DNA of 64,000 nt, from assembly GCA_029972225.1 (NCBI GenBank), contig CP124756.1, positions 4,006,279-4,070,278 on the forward strand, written 5' to 3'. Position 1 is the first letter of the stretch, and each line of letters opens with the position of its first letter. The translations under genes and the position numbers were made by a program. Under the pieces are notes generated by a model. It saw nothing but the letters and a program-made list of their open reading frames with translations, searched no databases and was not told where the DNA came from. This document shows positions 35,532 to 45,696 of this stretch, piece after piece. The DNA is from Candidatus Thiothrix putei. Lineage in GTDB: Bacteria > Pseudomonadota > Gammaproteobacteria > Thiotrichales > Thiotrichaceae.

Positions 35532-36656
35532 TTAAGCATTGCTAATATGTTCCAGTGCAATTTTCAGCATCCGGCGCACCGGTTCAGCCGCACCCCACAG
35601 CAATTGGTCGCCGACGGTGAACGCGGTGAGGTATTCCGGCCCCAAGTTCATTTTGCGAATCCGCCCAACCGGAACAGTCAGCGTGCCGGAAGCTTGTACT
35701 GGAGTCAGGCCGTGCAAGGTGGATTCCTTGTCATTCGGGATGACTTTTACCCACTCGTTATGGCTGGCGATAATGCTTTCAATTTCCGCCAGCGGCAAAT
35801 CTTGCGTAAGCTTGATGGTGAAACCTTGCGAATGACAACGCATTGCACCGATACGCACACACTGCCCATCCACAGGGATGAGGTTCGCCGCCGTTTTGCC
35901 GAGGATTTTGTTGGTTTCGGCAATGCCTTTCCACTCTTCCTTGGTTTGACCGTTTTCCCACAGCTTGTCGATCCACGGGATTAGGCTACCAGCCAGCGGC
36001 GCACCGAAGTTGGCGGTGGACAGTGTGCCGTCATTCAATTTCGCGGTAACTTTGGTGTCGATGTCGAGAATCGCAGAAGCAGGGTCTGCCAGCAAATCGC
36101 CGACTTCGCCATTCAATTCGCCCATTTGCGTGAGCAATTCGCGCATGTTTTTCGCGCCCGCACCGGAAGCGGCTTGGTAAGTCATGGAACTGATCCATTC
36201 GACCAGCCCTTTTTCAAACAAGCCGCCCAAGGCCATTAACATCAGGGAAACGGTGCAGTTGCCGCCGATGTAATTCTTGATGCCGCTTTGCAAGCCCGCG
36301 TCGATCACGTTACGGTTTACCGGGTCGAGTACAATGATGGCGTCATCTGCCATGCGCAGGGTGGAAGCTGCGTCAATCCAGTAGCCGTTCCAGCGGGCGC
36401 GAAGGGGGGCGTACACCGCATTGGTGTAATCACCGCCTTGGCAGGAGAGGATAATGTCCATTTCCGCCAGCTTGTCGATATTCATTGCATCTTCCAGCGG
36501 TTTCGCGCCCATGCCGACGTCAGGGCCGGGTTTGCCGGACTGCGAAGTGGTGAAAAATACTGGCTCAAAGCCCTGAAAATCGTGTTCCGCACGCATCCGT
36601 TCCATCAGTACCGAACCGACCATACCGCGCCAACCGACAAAACCAACCTTTACCAT
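35532..36656 (-). CDS. asd: Aspartate-semialdehyde dehydrogenase
   Basis: 374 residues from the ATG at 36656, chosen because GGAG precedes it by 8 bases; eight further codons upstream are unlikely to be translated. [16 protein letters not shown] is the NADP-binding start and [17 protein letters not shown] holds the catalytic cysteine. The enzyme makes aspartate semialdehyde for lysine, threonine, methionine and diaminopimelate. Confidence 0.96.
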   Translation of the reverse strand: MVKVGFVGWRGMVGSVLMERMRAEHDFQGFEPVFFTTSQSGKPGPDVGMGAKPLEDAMNIDKLAEMDIILSCQGGDYTNAVYAPLRARWNGYWIDAASTLRMADDAIIVLDPVNRNVIDAGLQSGIKNYIGGNCTVSLMLMALGGLFEKGLVEWISSMTYQAASGAGAKNMRELLTQMGELNGEVGDLLADPASAILDIDTKVTAKLNDGTLSTANFGAPLAGSLIPWIDKLWENGQTKEEWKGIAETNKILGKTAANLIPVDGQCVRIGAMRCHSQGFTIKLTQDLPLAEIESIIASHNEWVKVIPNDKESTLHGLTPVQASGTLTVPVGRIRKMNLGPEYLTAFTVGDQLLWGAAEPVRRMLKIALEHISNA

Positions 36657-36799
36657 CACAAACTCCGTCAATACCCGCAAATAAACGTGTGATTATAACA
36701 TTTTCGTCAGTGCAGCAAAACACCGGTATGCCAGCATTCATAGGCTATATGGACTATACTGTCAGCATAAAATCACCACGGGCGAGCGAGGGTTTCAAT

Positions 36800-39700
36800 A
36801 TGTCTGATACTGCTGATAAGCATTCCCTGCAACTGTTATTACCCGGTGTCCCCGGAGCATCAACCAACCTAGCGAAGACTCCCCCCGCCATCCTTAGCGA
36901 TATTAGCCGTTCTGCTACGGGAATACCTGACCCTTTTATTAGCGAAGCAGTTGTCAAGGTAACCGCCGTGCATGAACTGCTGGCTCCCAATCGCAGTGGT
37001 GAGGCAGGCAAAATCAGCACCACGGCTGAGGCTACGCAATTATTGGCGCTGGAAGCCACAGACGGCACAACGCTATTCATCCGTGCTGACAAATTGCAAG
37101 CCGATTTGCAACGCCTATACCCCACTGAATACGCCACAGGCGTGCTGGATCTCAGCAAACTACCTGACCCCGAAGGCACATCACGCGGGCTAAGTGATTG
37201 GGTATGGTCAAAACTAGCCGTCTTGAACCTTGCCCCCGATGCCTTGATTGAAACCGCCAAAGCCGAAGCCTTACGCTTGGCTAAAGATGCCTTAGGCGAA
37301 AAACTCAGCCAACACCTGAGTGAAGACTTGGAAGACAATTTGTCTTGGGTAGGTGCTAAAGCACTGATGTGGGCGATTGAATCACGTTTAGACGGTGGTC
37401 AACCGGGCTTATACCGTTGGCAAGGGCAAGCCATTCTGGCTGCTGACCGGGTTATGGCGGATGATCCCGCTTATTGGGAGGCCAATAGACAAAGCGCTGA
37501 CACCCCCATACTCCTGTTCATTCATGGCACAGCATCCAGCACACTTGGCAGCTTCAAAGAGTTAGCCAACAATGCCGGTCATAAACTCTGGGGCAATTTG
37601 CAACGCCAATTTGGTGAACACATTTACGGTTTCGAGCACCGTACCTTTTCAGAAAGCCCGATCGAGAATGCTTTGCAACTTGCGCGTTCCTTACCTCAAG
37701 GGGCACGTTTATCGGTAGTCACCCATTCGCGGGGCGGGTTAGTGGGTGATTTGCTGTGCATGGATACCCTGAACAAAGAATTGATCCTGCGTTATCAACG
37801 GCATCCACCCGCTAATACCAAAGAAACCCGCCAGCAAAAAGCCTTGCGGGAAAGTCTGAATGCCCTACAGCAAGCGCAATTGCGTGAGTTATCCGCCTTA
37901 TTGCAAACCAAACAATTCAGGATAGAGCGTTACGTGCGGGTTGCCTGCCCAGCCGGTGGCACAACACTGCTTTCTGATAATCTTGAACTGTTTCTGTCCA
38001 GCCTGTTGTCATTAATGAACTTGCTGGTTGGTTCATTTACCGGCGGGTTGGGCAACGCCATGCTGTCGGCTTTCAAGCGTATTGTGCTGGAAATTGCCAG
38101 CAAGCGTATTGACCCGCATGTAATTCCCGGTATCGAAGCCATGCTGACCGATGCGCCGATGGGCGCATTGCTAGCTAACGCACCCCGTCTCAAGGGAGTG
38201 AAAATGGCAGTCATTGCGGGTGATATTGCTGGCGGCAATGCCCTCAAACGCATCGCGGTCATGTTCACCGATTGGATGTTTTTCAACAAGGTCAGAAATG
38301 ATTTGGTAGTGGATACGCACTCCATGTATGCCGGGCAAGCACGCCACCCGGACACTTACGCTTTATTTGACCAAGGGCAGGAAGTCAGCCATTTCTCTTA
38401 CTTCAGCAACCCCTATACCCGTCAGGCGCTGGATGAATGGTTAGCAGGCAATGCCCCGGAACACACCGCGTTTGAACCACTGACGGATGTGGCTAAGCAA
38501 GAGCGTCAGGAACGTTCCGCCACCACCCGCCTCAGCGCCCCCAGTGGCAAACGCCCGGTGGTGATTTACGTACCCGGTATTATGGGCAGTCATCTGGAAA
38601 TTCCCACCGCCGCCCACCAACGCCCCGGTCATGGCAACCGCGTCTGGCTGGATGTCCTGGAACTGGGCATCGGTGGCTTAGGGCGCATCCACATCGAGCA
38701 AAGCGTTGTGCCAGAAGCATTGGTTGACCTGTTTTACGGCAAGCTGTCGGCTTTTTTAGGGGAAACCTACGATGTGATTGAATTCCCCTACGATTGGCGC
38801 AACCCGGTTGAAGAAGCCGCCGAGCGCCTTGCACAACGCTTGCGCGGTATTTTGGCATTCGTGCCACCGGATCAACCGGTACATTTACTAGCGCACAGCA
38901 TGGGCGGCTTGGTCGTGCGAGCCATGTTGGCACAAACCAACTTATGGGCAGAAGTGGTCAAACGCCAAGGGCGCTTTATTATGCTGGGAACCCCCAACAA
39001 TGGCTCTCATGCCATGGTCAGCACCTTAGTCGGGCGTGCCAGCAGTATCCGCAAGCTGGCAATGCTGGATATGTCGCGCTCGTTACAAGGTATTCTGGAT
39101 GTTATAGGAGCATTTCCCGGTGCCTTACAGTTATTGCCACGCCCCGGATTTAGCGATACCGATGGTGCTACTGGGTTCGATTATTTTACCCCCGATACCT
39201 GGGCAACCTTTAAGAAACACAATCGTGATCGCTGGTTTGGTGATACGACTGGAGCCATCCCCGGCAGTACGACCTTAGCCACCGCGCACGCTGTCTGGGC
39301 AAAGCTAAAACCCTTGCCGAACCCCGAACACATTGCCTATGTTTTTGGCAAAGCAGAGCAAACAGACTGTGGCATTAAACTGGAGAATTCACGGCTTTAT
39401 CTACGCTCCACCGCGCAAGGTGATGGCTCGGTCACGTGGAAGTCCGGTAAGCTGGAGTGGTTGCCAGAAGACCGTTATTGGTACATGCCTGTCAATCACG
39501 GGGCGTTAACCCATACATCGCAGTATTTCCCGGCTATCCGTGAATTGCTGGAAACTGGCACGACTACCAAGCTGGAGCAAACCCCGCCGGTTAGTCGTGG
39601 CGATGACATTATTCGTAGCTACGAAGCAGCGCCAGAACCTTACCCCAGTGCTGAAACGTTCGTGTACAGCATTTACAGCGATGCCCCCGAATACCCACTT

Positions 39701-42613
39701 GCCAACCGTAAAGCACACCGCCTCACCGTCAGTGTGCAGGCCATGGATTTACGCTTTGCACAATTGCCGGTGATGTGCGGGCATTATTGGGCCGATGCCA
39801 TTTCCGGGGCAGAACGGGCAGTGGATGAGTACATTGTCAAGGGAGCATTAAGTCAGCGCCAGCGTTTAGGCGTATACGCGGATACCGAAGGCAGCAGCAT
39901 CGTTATTCTGAATAAACGCACCCAGGAAGAACTTCAGCGTGGGACAGGCAAAGGTGCGGTGATTATCGGTTTAGGTGACTGGAGCAAAATTTCTACCCAA
40001 CGCATTACGGAAGGCGTGGCAGATGGGGTGTTAAATTTCCTCCTGCAACAGCATGAACTGATTACTGGGCTGGAAGAGACCTTACCACCGGCGGCACTGT
40101 CATTGGGGTTGAACAGCCTGTTGATCGGCTATAATTCCACCACACACATCACCGTTGAATCCTCCATTGATGCAATTGTGCGCGGGGTTTGTGAGGCGAA
40201 TCAACGCTTTGCCAGAAATACAACCAGCCAGTTGCGGGTTGGTAAACTGGAATTCATTGAGCTGTATCGTGACACGGCGATTACGGCTGCCTACGCAGTA
40301 CGGGAATTGCCTAAACGGCTCACAAAAGAGTTTCAGCGCTATGCGGTGCAAGTGAGCGCAGCGCCGCATATGCTGATTTGCAAAGGGGTACGCCCGCGTT
40401 TAGGCGTGATGGCAGCTTCCGGTTATTGGCCACGCTTGATGGTGACGGCCGCCAATTCACTGCCACCAGACGACTATAAAGCGGGCGAAACCCCCGATGC
40501 GTTTAAATACGTGTTCCTTTCTGAACGCGCACGGGCTGAAGAAATTGCCTATCAGCGTCAACCGCGTCTGATTGAAACCTTGGTCGAGAGCAGCTTGTGG
40601 AATAATCGCTATAACGCTGAAGCGGCACGTACCTTATTCCAGTTGATGGTTCCCTTGCACTTTAAGGCGATGGCACGTCAGACCGAACGCCTATTGTTGG
40701 TGGTGGATGCGTATACCGCTAATTTGCCTTGGGAAATGTTGCTGGCAGATGATGAACCCTTGGTATTGCAGGTCGCGATGATACGTCAACTGGTGTCAGT
40801 CCGTTTCCGGCGCACCGTGACCAGCACGGTACAACGCACCGCGTGTGTCATCGGCAACCCTGCGACGACGGGGTATCAGGGTGCTTTTAATCCACAGCAC
40901 CCTGAACCAGAAGCCGGTTTGCTCTCGTTACCGGGGGCTGCCCAGGAAGCCAACACCATTCATACCATTCTGCAACAAGCACCGGAGCACTATGAGGTAG
41001 TCGCACTGTACCCTCAGAAACACAGTGATGCGCCGCATCATACTGCTGAAATGGTGTTCAACGCCTTGTTCAAACAGCCCTACCGTATCCTGACCATTGC
41101 GGCTCACGGGGTGGTAAATGCCAAACATAAAGATGGCAAGTATCGTACCGGGGTCGTGTTATCAGGCGGCTTATTGCTGACCGCAGCCGAAATTGGGCAA
41201 ATGGAGGTCGTGCCTGAATTGGTGTTTTTAAACTGCTGCCATCTTGCCACAACCAACGGTGAACCCGTGCGTACCGATGTGCCTTACAACCACCTGGCTT
41301 ACAGTTTGGCTCAGGAATTAATCGAAATGGGGGTGCGGTGCGTGGTGGCGGCGGGGTGGGCTGTCGATGATGCCGCCGCAGCGGTGTTTGCAAAAACTTT
41401 TTTCAGTGCATTTGTGCAAGAACAACAAACCTTCGGGGCGGCGGTGCATAACGCCCGGCGGGCAACATGGACACACGATAAGCACTGCAATACGTGGGGT
41501 GCTTATCAGGCATACGGCGACCCCAGTTATGTGCTGGATGCGGATGGTAGCCAACCAGAGGTAAAAACAGCCTGGAATCCCGTCGCCCCGGATGAGTTAC
41601 TGGCAGAACTGGAAACCTTACAAACCGATGCGAATCACCGCAAGCACCGAACGTTTGCAACGACCTACCACAAAGTACAGGGGTTGTTGCAACGTTCCCC
41701 CGCAGAATGGCTGCAATTATCGCGGATACAATTTGCGTTAGGTGAATTGTATGCTGAATACGCACCGGAAGGTTTCGAGCAAGCCCAAGCGGCTTACCGT
41801 CAAGCGATCAGTGGCGATGACGGTGGGCGCGTGCCGGTTAAGGCAGTCGAACAATTAGCCAATCTGGAAGCGCGAACGGGTGAAAAAATTGGCGGGGAGG
41901 CAGGGCATTCCCTGTTGAATAATGCCATTAACCGCCTTACCGGTTTGCTGGAAGTTACCGAAGGGATTCAGGTCGAAACCGTCGATGGCATCAAACACGT
42001 TATTAGCCAAGGTGTGACGGATACCAAGCCCAATGCTGAGCGCTGGTCATTGCTGGGTAGTGCATGGAAGCGCAAAGCGGTATTGTACAAGCGGGCGGAA
42101 ACTACCACTCACCCCTTAACTGAGGCCATTAAAGAGGCACTCAATCACAGCCGTCGGGCTTATCACGCTGCCAACCGAAACGTTACGCTAGAAAACCCCG
42201 CCTTTAATTTGTATGCACTGCTTAACGGTTTGCAACTCGATGCATTGCTAACAACGGATGCGCAACAACCGGAAGCCGTACTAGCATTGCAACACGCCAG
42301 ACGCTGCCAGGAACTGGCTCGCCAGCGTTTTGCACGGTCGTATGACTTCTTTGATGCAGTGATACCCGTTGATGCGCAACTGGCCATTTACTTGCTGGAA
42401 AATACCTTGGCTGATCAGCCTGTCAAGGCATTGGTAAAGCTGTATCAGGATGCGGCTGCACCCGTACCGACCAGCAGTCGTCAATTTGATTCTGTGGTAA
42501 GGCAATTACAGTTAATCGCGGATTTTCTGCCACTACAGCAGCGGGATAACGGGGATAGGTGTGTGCAAACGCTGCGCGATGTTGCCGAACGCTTAGCGCA
42601 GCAGGCGGAATGA
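36800..42613 (+). CDS. Giant protein: two alpha/beta hydrolase domains + CHAT protease + TPR-like
   Basis: 1937 residues. Start chosen at 36800 because GAGGG precedes it; upstream Mets lack such a site. First hydrolase at about 235-450: FIHGTASS and nucleophile motif THSRGGLVG (about 308-316). Second, lipase/LCAT-like, at about 586-870: YVPGIMGSHLE and LAHSMGGLVVR (near 697). A region at about 940-1130 with QRLGVYADTEGSS and GAVIIGLGDW resembles the N-terminal domain of M17 aminopeptidases. A CHAT (caspase-like) domain at about 1285-1590 shows LPWEMLLADDEPL, catalytic His in IAAHGVV (about 1435) and Cys in FLNCCHLA (about 1478). TPR-like helices end it. CHAT proteins are proteases in cell-death and defence systems; the role here is inference. 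Confidence 0.8.
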   Translation: MSDTADKHSLQLLLPGVPGASTNLAKTPPAILSDISRSATGIPDPFISEAVVKVTAVHELLAPNRSGEAGKISTTAEATQLLALEATDGTTLFIRADKLQADLQRLYPTEYATGVLDLSKLPDPEGTSRGLSDWVWSKLAVLNLAPDALIETAKAEALRLAKDALGEKLSQHLSEDLEDNLSWVGAKALMWAIESRLDGGQPGLYRWQGQAILAADRVMADDPAYWEANRQSADTPILLFIHGTASSTLGSFKELANNAGHKLWGNLQRQFGEHIYGFEHRTFSESPIENALQLARSLPQGARLSVVTHSRGGLVGDLLCMDTLNKELILRYQRHPPANTKETRQQKALRESLNALQQAQLRELSALLQTKQFRIERYVRVACPAGGTTLLSDNLELFLSSLLSLMNLLVGSFTGGLGNAMLSAFKRIVLEIASKRIDPHVIPGIEAMLTDAPMGALLANAPRLKGVKMAVIAGDIAGGNALKRIAVMFTDWMFFNKVRNDLVVDTHSMYAGQARHPDTYALFDQGQEVSHFSYFSNPYTRQALDEWLAGNAPEHTAFEPLTDVAKQERQERSATTRLSAPSGKRPVVIYVPGIMGSHLEIPTAAHQRPGHGNRVWLDVLELGIGGLGRIHIEQSVVPEALVDLFYGKLSAFLGETYDVIEFPYDWRNPVEEAAERLAQRLRGILAFVPPDQPVHLLAHSMGGLVVRAMLAQTNLWAEVVKRQGRFIMLGTPNNGSHAMVSTLVGRASSIRKLAMLDMSRSLQGILDVIGAFPGALQLLPRPGFSDTDGATGFDYFTPDTWATFKKHNRDRWFGDTTGAIPGSTTLATAHAVWAKLKPLPNPEHIAYVFGKAEQTDCGIKLENSRLYLRSTAQGDGSVTWKSGKLEWLPEDRYWYMPVNHGALTHTSQYFPAIRELLETGTTTKLEQTPPVSRGDDIIRSYEAAPEPYPSAETFVYSIYSDAPEYPLANRKAHRLTVSVQAMDLRFAQLPVMCGHYWADAISGAERAVDEYIVKGALSQRQRLGVYADTEGSSIVILNKRTQEELQRGTGKGAVIIGLGDWSKISTQRITEGVADGVLNFLLQQHELITGLEETLPPAALSLGLNSLLIGYNSTTHITVESSIDAIVRGVCEANQRFARNTTSQLRVGKLEFIELYRDTAITAAYAVRELPKRLTKEFQRYAVQVSAAPHMLICKGVRPRLGVMAASGYWPRLMVTAANSLPPDDYKAGETPDAFKYVFLSERARAEEIAYQRQPRLIETLVESSLWNNRYNAEAARTLFQLMVPLHFKAMARQTERLLLVVDAYTANLPWEMLLADDEPLVLQVAMIRQLVSVRFRRTVTSTVQRTACVIGNPATTGYQGAFNPQHPEPEAGLLSLPGAAQEANTIHTILQQAPEHYEVVALYPQKHSDAPHHTAEMVFNALFKQPYRILTIAAHGVVNAKHKDGKYRTGVVLSGGLLLTAAEIGQMEVVPELVFLNCCHLATTNGEPVRTDVPYNHLAYSLAQELIEMGVRCVVAAGWAVDDAAAAVFAKTFFSAFVQEQQTFGAAVHNARRATWTHDKHCNTWGAYQAYGDPSYVLDADGSQPEVKTAWNPVAPDELLAELETLQTDANHRKHRTFATTYHKVQGLLQRSPAEWLQLSRIQFALGELYAEYAPEGFEQAQAAYRQAISGDDGGRVPVKAVEQLANLEARTGEKIGGEAGHSLLNNAINRLTGLLEVTEGIQVETVDGIKHVISQGVTDTKPNAERWSLLGSAWKRKAVLYKRAETTTHPLTEAIKEALNHSRRAYHAANRNVTLENPAFNLYALLNGLQLDALLTTDAQQPEAVLALQHARRCQELARQRFARSYDFFDAVIPVDAQLAIYLLENTLADQPVKALVKLYQDAAAPVPTSSRQFDSVVRQLQLIADFLPLQQRDNGDRCVQTLRDVAERLAQQAE

Positions 42614-42619
42614 GAGGCG

Positions 42620-42642
42620 AGAGACGCATCCATTGCGTCTCT
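42620..42642. terminator. Hairpin between convergent genes
   Basis: AGAGACGCA at 42620-42628 pairs perfectly with 42634-42642 around a 5-base loop. It lies seven bases after the giant protein's stop and before the convergent LytM gene's end. No T-run follows, so its strength is uncertain. Confidence 0.45.
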
Positions 42643-42648
42643 GTAAGC

Positions 42649-43185
42649 TCAATGGGCGGGCTTGGCTTCGTCTTGATAAGCCGTTAAAAACTCGTGGGGA
42701 TTAACGTAAAAGACTTGATCCAACCCTAACGGTTGTTCGGCTTTCCAACCGGTGACTAATGGCGGCAGACTACGGATAGAGTAATACAAGTTAGCCGCAG
42801 ATTTAGTTTGCTTGGCAGTACCCAATGTGCCGATTTTCTCGCCTGTTTTAACCCAAGAAGCAGGTTTTACTGCAACCGTGTCCAAGTTGGCATAGTGATG
42901 TAAGCGCCATTTTGCACCCAATACCCACACAGAATTATCACCTCGCGGGGTATCTGCACTGTAAAGGACTAGCCCACTGGTGACAGCTTCTACGGAAGCA
43001 CCTTGGTCAGCGAAAATATTAATGCCTTTGTACGCATCAAACCCACCCACTTTATAGCCATACACTGTTGGGTTGCCCTGATAAGACTTGGCACTTGCTA
43101 CCGGCACATGACGGTCTTCCGGTATCCAGTAACCGATCATAAAAATGGTAATTGCTAATAAAAGCAACAGAGGTTTCTTGTTCAT
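42649..43185 (-). CDS. LytM/M23-like protein lacking catalytic residues
   Basis: 178 residues from ATG at 43185 (AGGG 8 bases upstream); the ATG three codons earlier is too close to that site. Residues about 6-22 form a membrane anchor or signal. The LytM fold is seen in FDAYKGINIFADQGASVEAVTSGLVLYS, RLHHYANLD and KTGEKIGTLG. Zinc ligands of active M23 peptidases (HxxxD, HxH) are not conserved: KGINI and NLYYSI stand in their place. Probably a regulator or binding protein like EnvC/NlpD, not a peptidase. Confidence 0.7.
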   Translation of the reverse strand: MNKKPLLLLLAITIFMIGYWIPEDRHVPVASAKSYQGNPTVYGYKVGGFDAYKGINIFADQGASVEAVTSGLVLYSADTPRGDNSVWVLGAKWRLHHYANLDTVAVKPASWVKTGEKIGTLGTAKQTKSAANLYYSIRSLPPLVTGWKAEQPLGLDQVFYVNPHEFLTAYQDEAKPAH

Positions 43186-43318
43186 TGCATACACCCTATA
43201 TATCCCTATCCACTGTTATTGCTATTTATGACGGACAGAGTATTTGAAAGTTCAGATTTTTATATAGGATATAATACAATTATTTTATGGATCAAAAAAC
43301 CTTTTTCCGAAGAAAGGT

Positions 43319-44152
43319 TTATTGTGCAGGCTTTATGAGTATTTGCTGAATTTCTTCAACAGTTGGCTGCCACTTGGATGGGAGGTTATTTTCCCAATCT
43401 GTCAGGTACTTACGCAATGATTTATCATCACTGTCATCGCCCAGATTTAAATAATTGAGCGTTGTCCATGCTTCCGGTTGTTCCGTAAAAATAGGTAATA
43501 ACTGGTTGGCAACCAGTTCGTTGAGATCACGCCCTTGGGCATAAGGGTCGGCGCTCAGCGTTTTGGCATACGCCTGATACCATTTGGGCAATTTCATGCT
43601 GTTGGGAAGCTGACGATGCGTTTGCTTGAACATGTCTTGCTGGTATTCGGTAAACTTGGGGGCATATTCCTGCCAATGTGGGTACGGCGGGTTGCTTGCC
43701 CACTGTTGTGCCATTTTTTCCAAAGCAAACAAGCTAAAGGCTTCGCAGAGTGATTCTTCAAACCATTGCTGGCGGGTGATGTTATTGGGGGCAAGGTCAT
43801 AGTTTGACATCAAGTGGCACATTTCATGGGAAAACTGGTAAGCGAGTTGCGCCCAGTAACGCCCGTTAACGTTTAACAGAACGATGTATTCGTCGTTAGG
43901 GCTTTTTTCGTACAGGGAAATAGGACCACTCTTGTCGTTTCTGACAATGATATTACCAAAGGTTCGCCCTGCCATATAGGGGGAAATGGCTTCGATCACG
44001 GAATTCAAGACCGCTTTCACATCATCTGGATTGGCATCCCCCCACTCGCTTTCGACTTGTACTTGTGCCGGAGCCACAAAGGCTTGTAAGCGCATGGGGC
44101 TAAGCAGTAACAACAATGACAGCAGTAACAAGCAAGTTTTTAGATAACGCAT
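43319..44152 (-). CDS. Exported HExxH zinc metalloprotease-like protein
   Basis: 277 residues. A leucine-rich signal peptide (CLLLLSLLLLLSP, cleaved near AFVAPAQ) begins it. The zinc motif HEMCH lies at about 109-113, and EESLCEAFS about 20 residues later gives a candidate third ligand (gluzincin type). No named family recognised. It lies 124 bp upstream of the LytM-like gene on the same strand; both are extracytoplasmic and may act together on the envelope. Confidence 0.6.
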   Translation of the reverse strand: MRYLKTCLLLLSLLLLLSPMRLQAFVAPAQVQVESEWGDANPDDVKAVLNSVIEAISPYMAGRTFGNIIVRNDKSGPISLYEKSPNDEYIVLLNVNGRYWAQLAYQFSHEMCHLMSNYDLAPNNITRQQWFEESLCEAFSLFALEKMAQQWASNPPYPHWQEYAPKFTEYQQDMFKQTHRQLPNSMKLPKWYQAYAKTLSADPYAQGRDLNELVANQLLPIFTEQPEAWTTLNYLNLGDDSDDKSLRKYLTDWENNLPSKWQPTVEEIQQILIKPAQ

Positions 44153-44389
44153 GGCATCACTCAGCGGTTACGGAGATTTAGTGGATTATCGGAATGTTTA
44201 TTTTGGCCTGCTATCCACGCTTGAAAAGACATGTATCATGTCAATCGGTAGTGGAAATACGATATGCGTGAACATTACTCAACAGTGATGACTTCCCCCC
44301 CAAAAAAACCAAGCATGGCGTTAGGCAGCAGCCTTACTGAACTGCTGTTTTAACACCTTGATTATGGGTATTTTCCCGCTGTTAGCGGT

Positions 44390-44615
44390 TCATGTTTGCC
44401 TATCATCGTCCTCATCGCCGTTGACGGCCGCGTTAATTCGCCACCAGAAGGCTTTGGGGGGAGAGCGCAGTAATTGCCGTGCCAGTAGTGGTGCTAAAAT
44501 CTGTCGCACGGTGTTCTCGGAAGGCAATTCACGGGAACGGGTGCGCAAATACAAGACCTGCTGCTTCCAAAGCCCCTCATGGTACTTGAGGGAAAACAGT
44601 TGTAGCAAACCGGTG
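44390..44615 (-). pseudogene. IS4-like transposase, C-terminal fragment
   Basis: This continues the transposase fragment at 50473-51580 after removal of the ISKra4-like insertion: LLQLFSLKYHEGLWKQQVLY and a WWRINAAVNGD end. The target duplication GCGATGCAG at its edge shows where the frame was cut. Confidence 0.6.
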
Positions 44616-44697
44616 GCGATGCAGGGGTGTGAACAAAAGTGCGGTGTCCTGTAGACTAAGATGGCACCCCCTAAAACCAGAGAAAAAGGACTTTCCC

Positions 44698-45696
44698 ATG
44701 TTGACAGTTAGCTCCCGCGACCAAAAACTTTTAGAAGCCTTGAACCGCAACCCCGCATTAAAAGCTCGGATGGAAGGGCTAATCGAGGTGGTTGAAAATG
44801 CCGGTGATGACATTATCAAAGCAGCAGACGCCGAACAGCGGGTGATAGAAGAACTGCGCCAAATGGGAAATGATGCGATCACTGCATGGGCAAACAAACG
44901 TGTAGAAAAATGCACAGCCCCAGCCTGTGAAGAAGGCATTGGGAAGTATGTAAAGAGTGGAAAAAAAACTGTCATTGGCACACGACCTACGGAAAAATCC
45001 ACATAAGCGAACCGGTCTACCGGATTCCCGGCAAGCGTGTCCGCCCCTTTAGCCAGAGTGCCGAGGTTGTTTGCCGAGGCTGTTCGCTCCCGCTGCAACG
45101 GGCGGTGACGGACTTTGGGGCGGACTGTTCATTTGCTCAAGTGCCTGATAAATTAGAAGAACATTACGGGATACGGCTGGCATCCAGCAGCATCCGACAC
45201 ATCACCGAAGGTCACGCCAAACGCATCCATGAATCCCAAGTGTTGATAAAAGACTATCCAAGCACGTTGGGAAAAGCCTATGTCATTGCCGAAATGGACG
45301 GCAGCATGATCCCCATCGTCGAGATTGACGAAACAGCCCCCGACAAGCGCAAAGGCAAAAAGGAAAGCTGGAAAGAAGCCCGCCTGTGTCTTGCCCACGC
45401 CAAAGGCAGTGCTACGCCAACGTTTGGCGCAATATTCGGTGGCACGGTAGAAGATGCTGGAAAAATCTTATTCGACACCGCCTGCCGTGCTGGATTTGGA
45501 AAAAGCACGTTCCTCCATGCGGTGGGTGATGGGGCAAGCTGGATCAACCGTCAAGTGGATGAACAATTTGGCACACAAGGACATTACCTGATTGATTTTT
45601 ATCATGTTTGTGAATACCTATCAGCAGCATCCGCAAGCTGTTCATGCCTCAAGGACAAGGATAAATGGTTTGCCAAACAGAAAAAAGCCCTACAGG
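44698..45696 (+). pseudogene. ISKra4-like transposase, copy 1, 5' part
   Basis: ATG at 44698 after AAGGA. The first frame ends at 45006; a -1 shift on eight A (about 44962-44969) leads into the second frame with VYRIPGKRVRPFSQ and TDFGADCSFAQ. The gene is cut at 45696 by the inverted second copy. The remaining parts are 47130-47315 and 50298-50437, ending in the TGA at 50435-50437. Confidence 0.8.
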
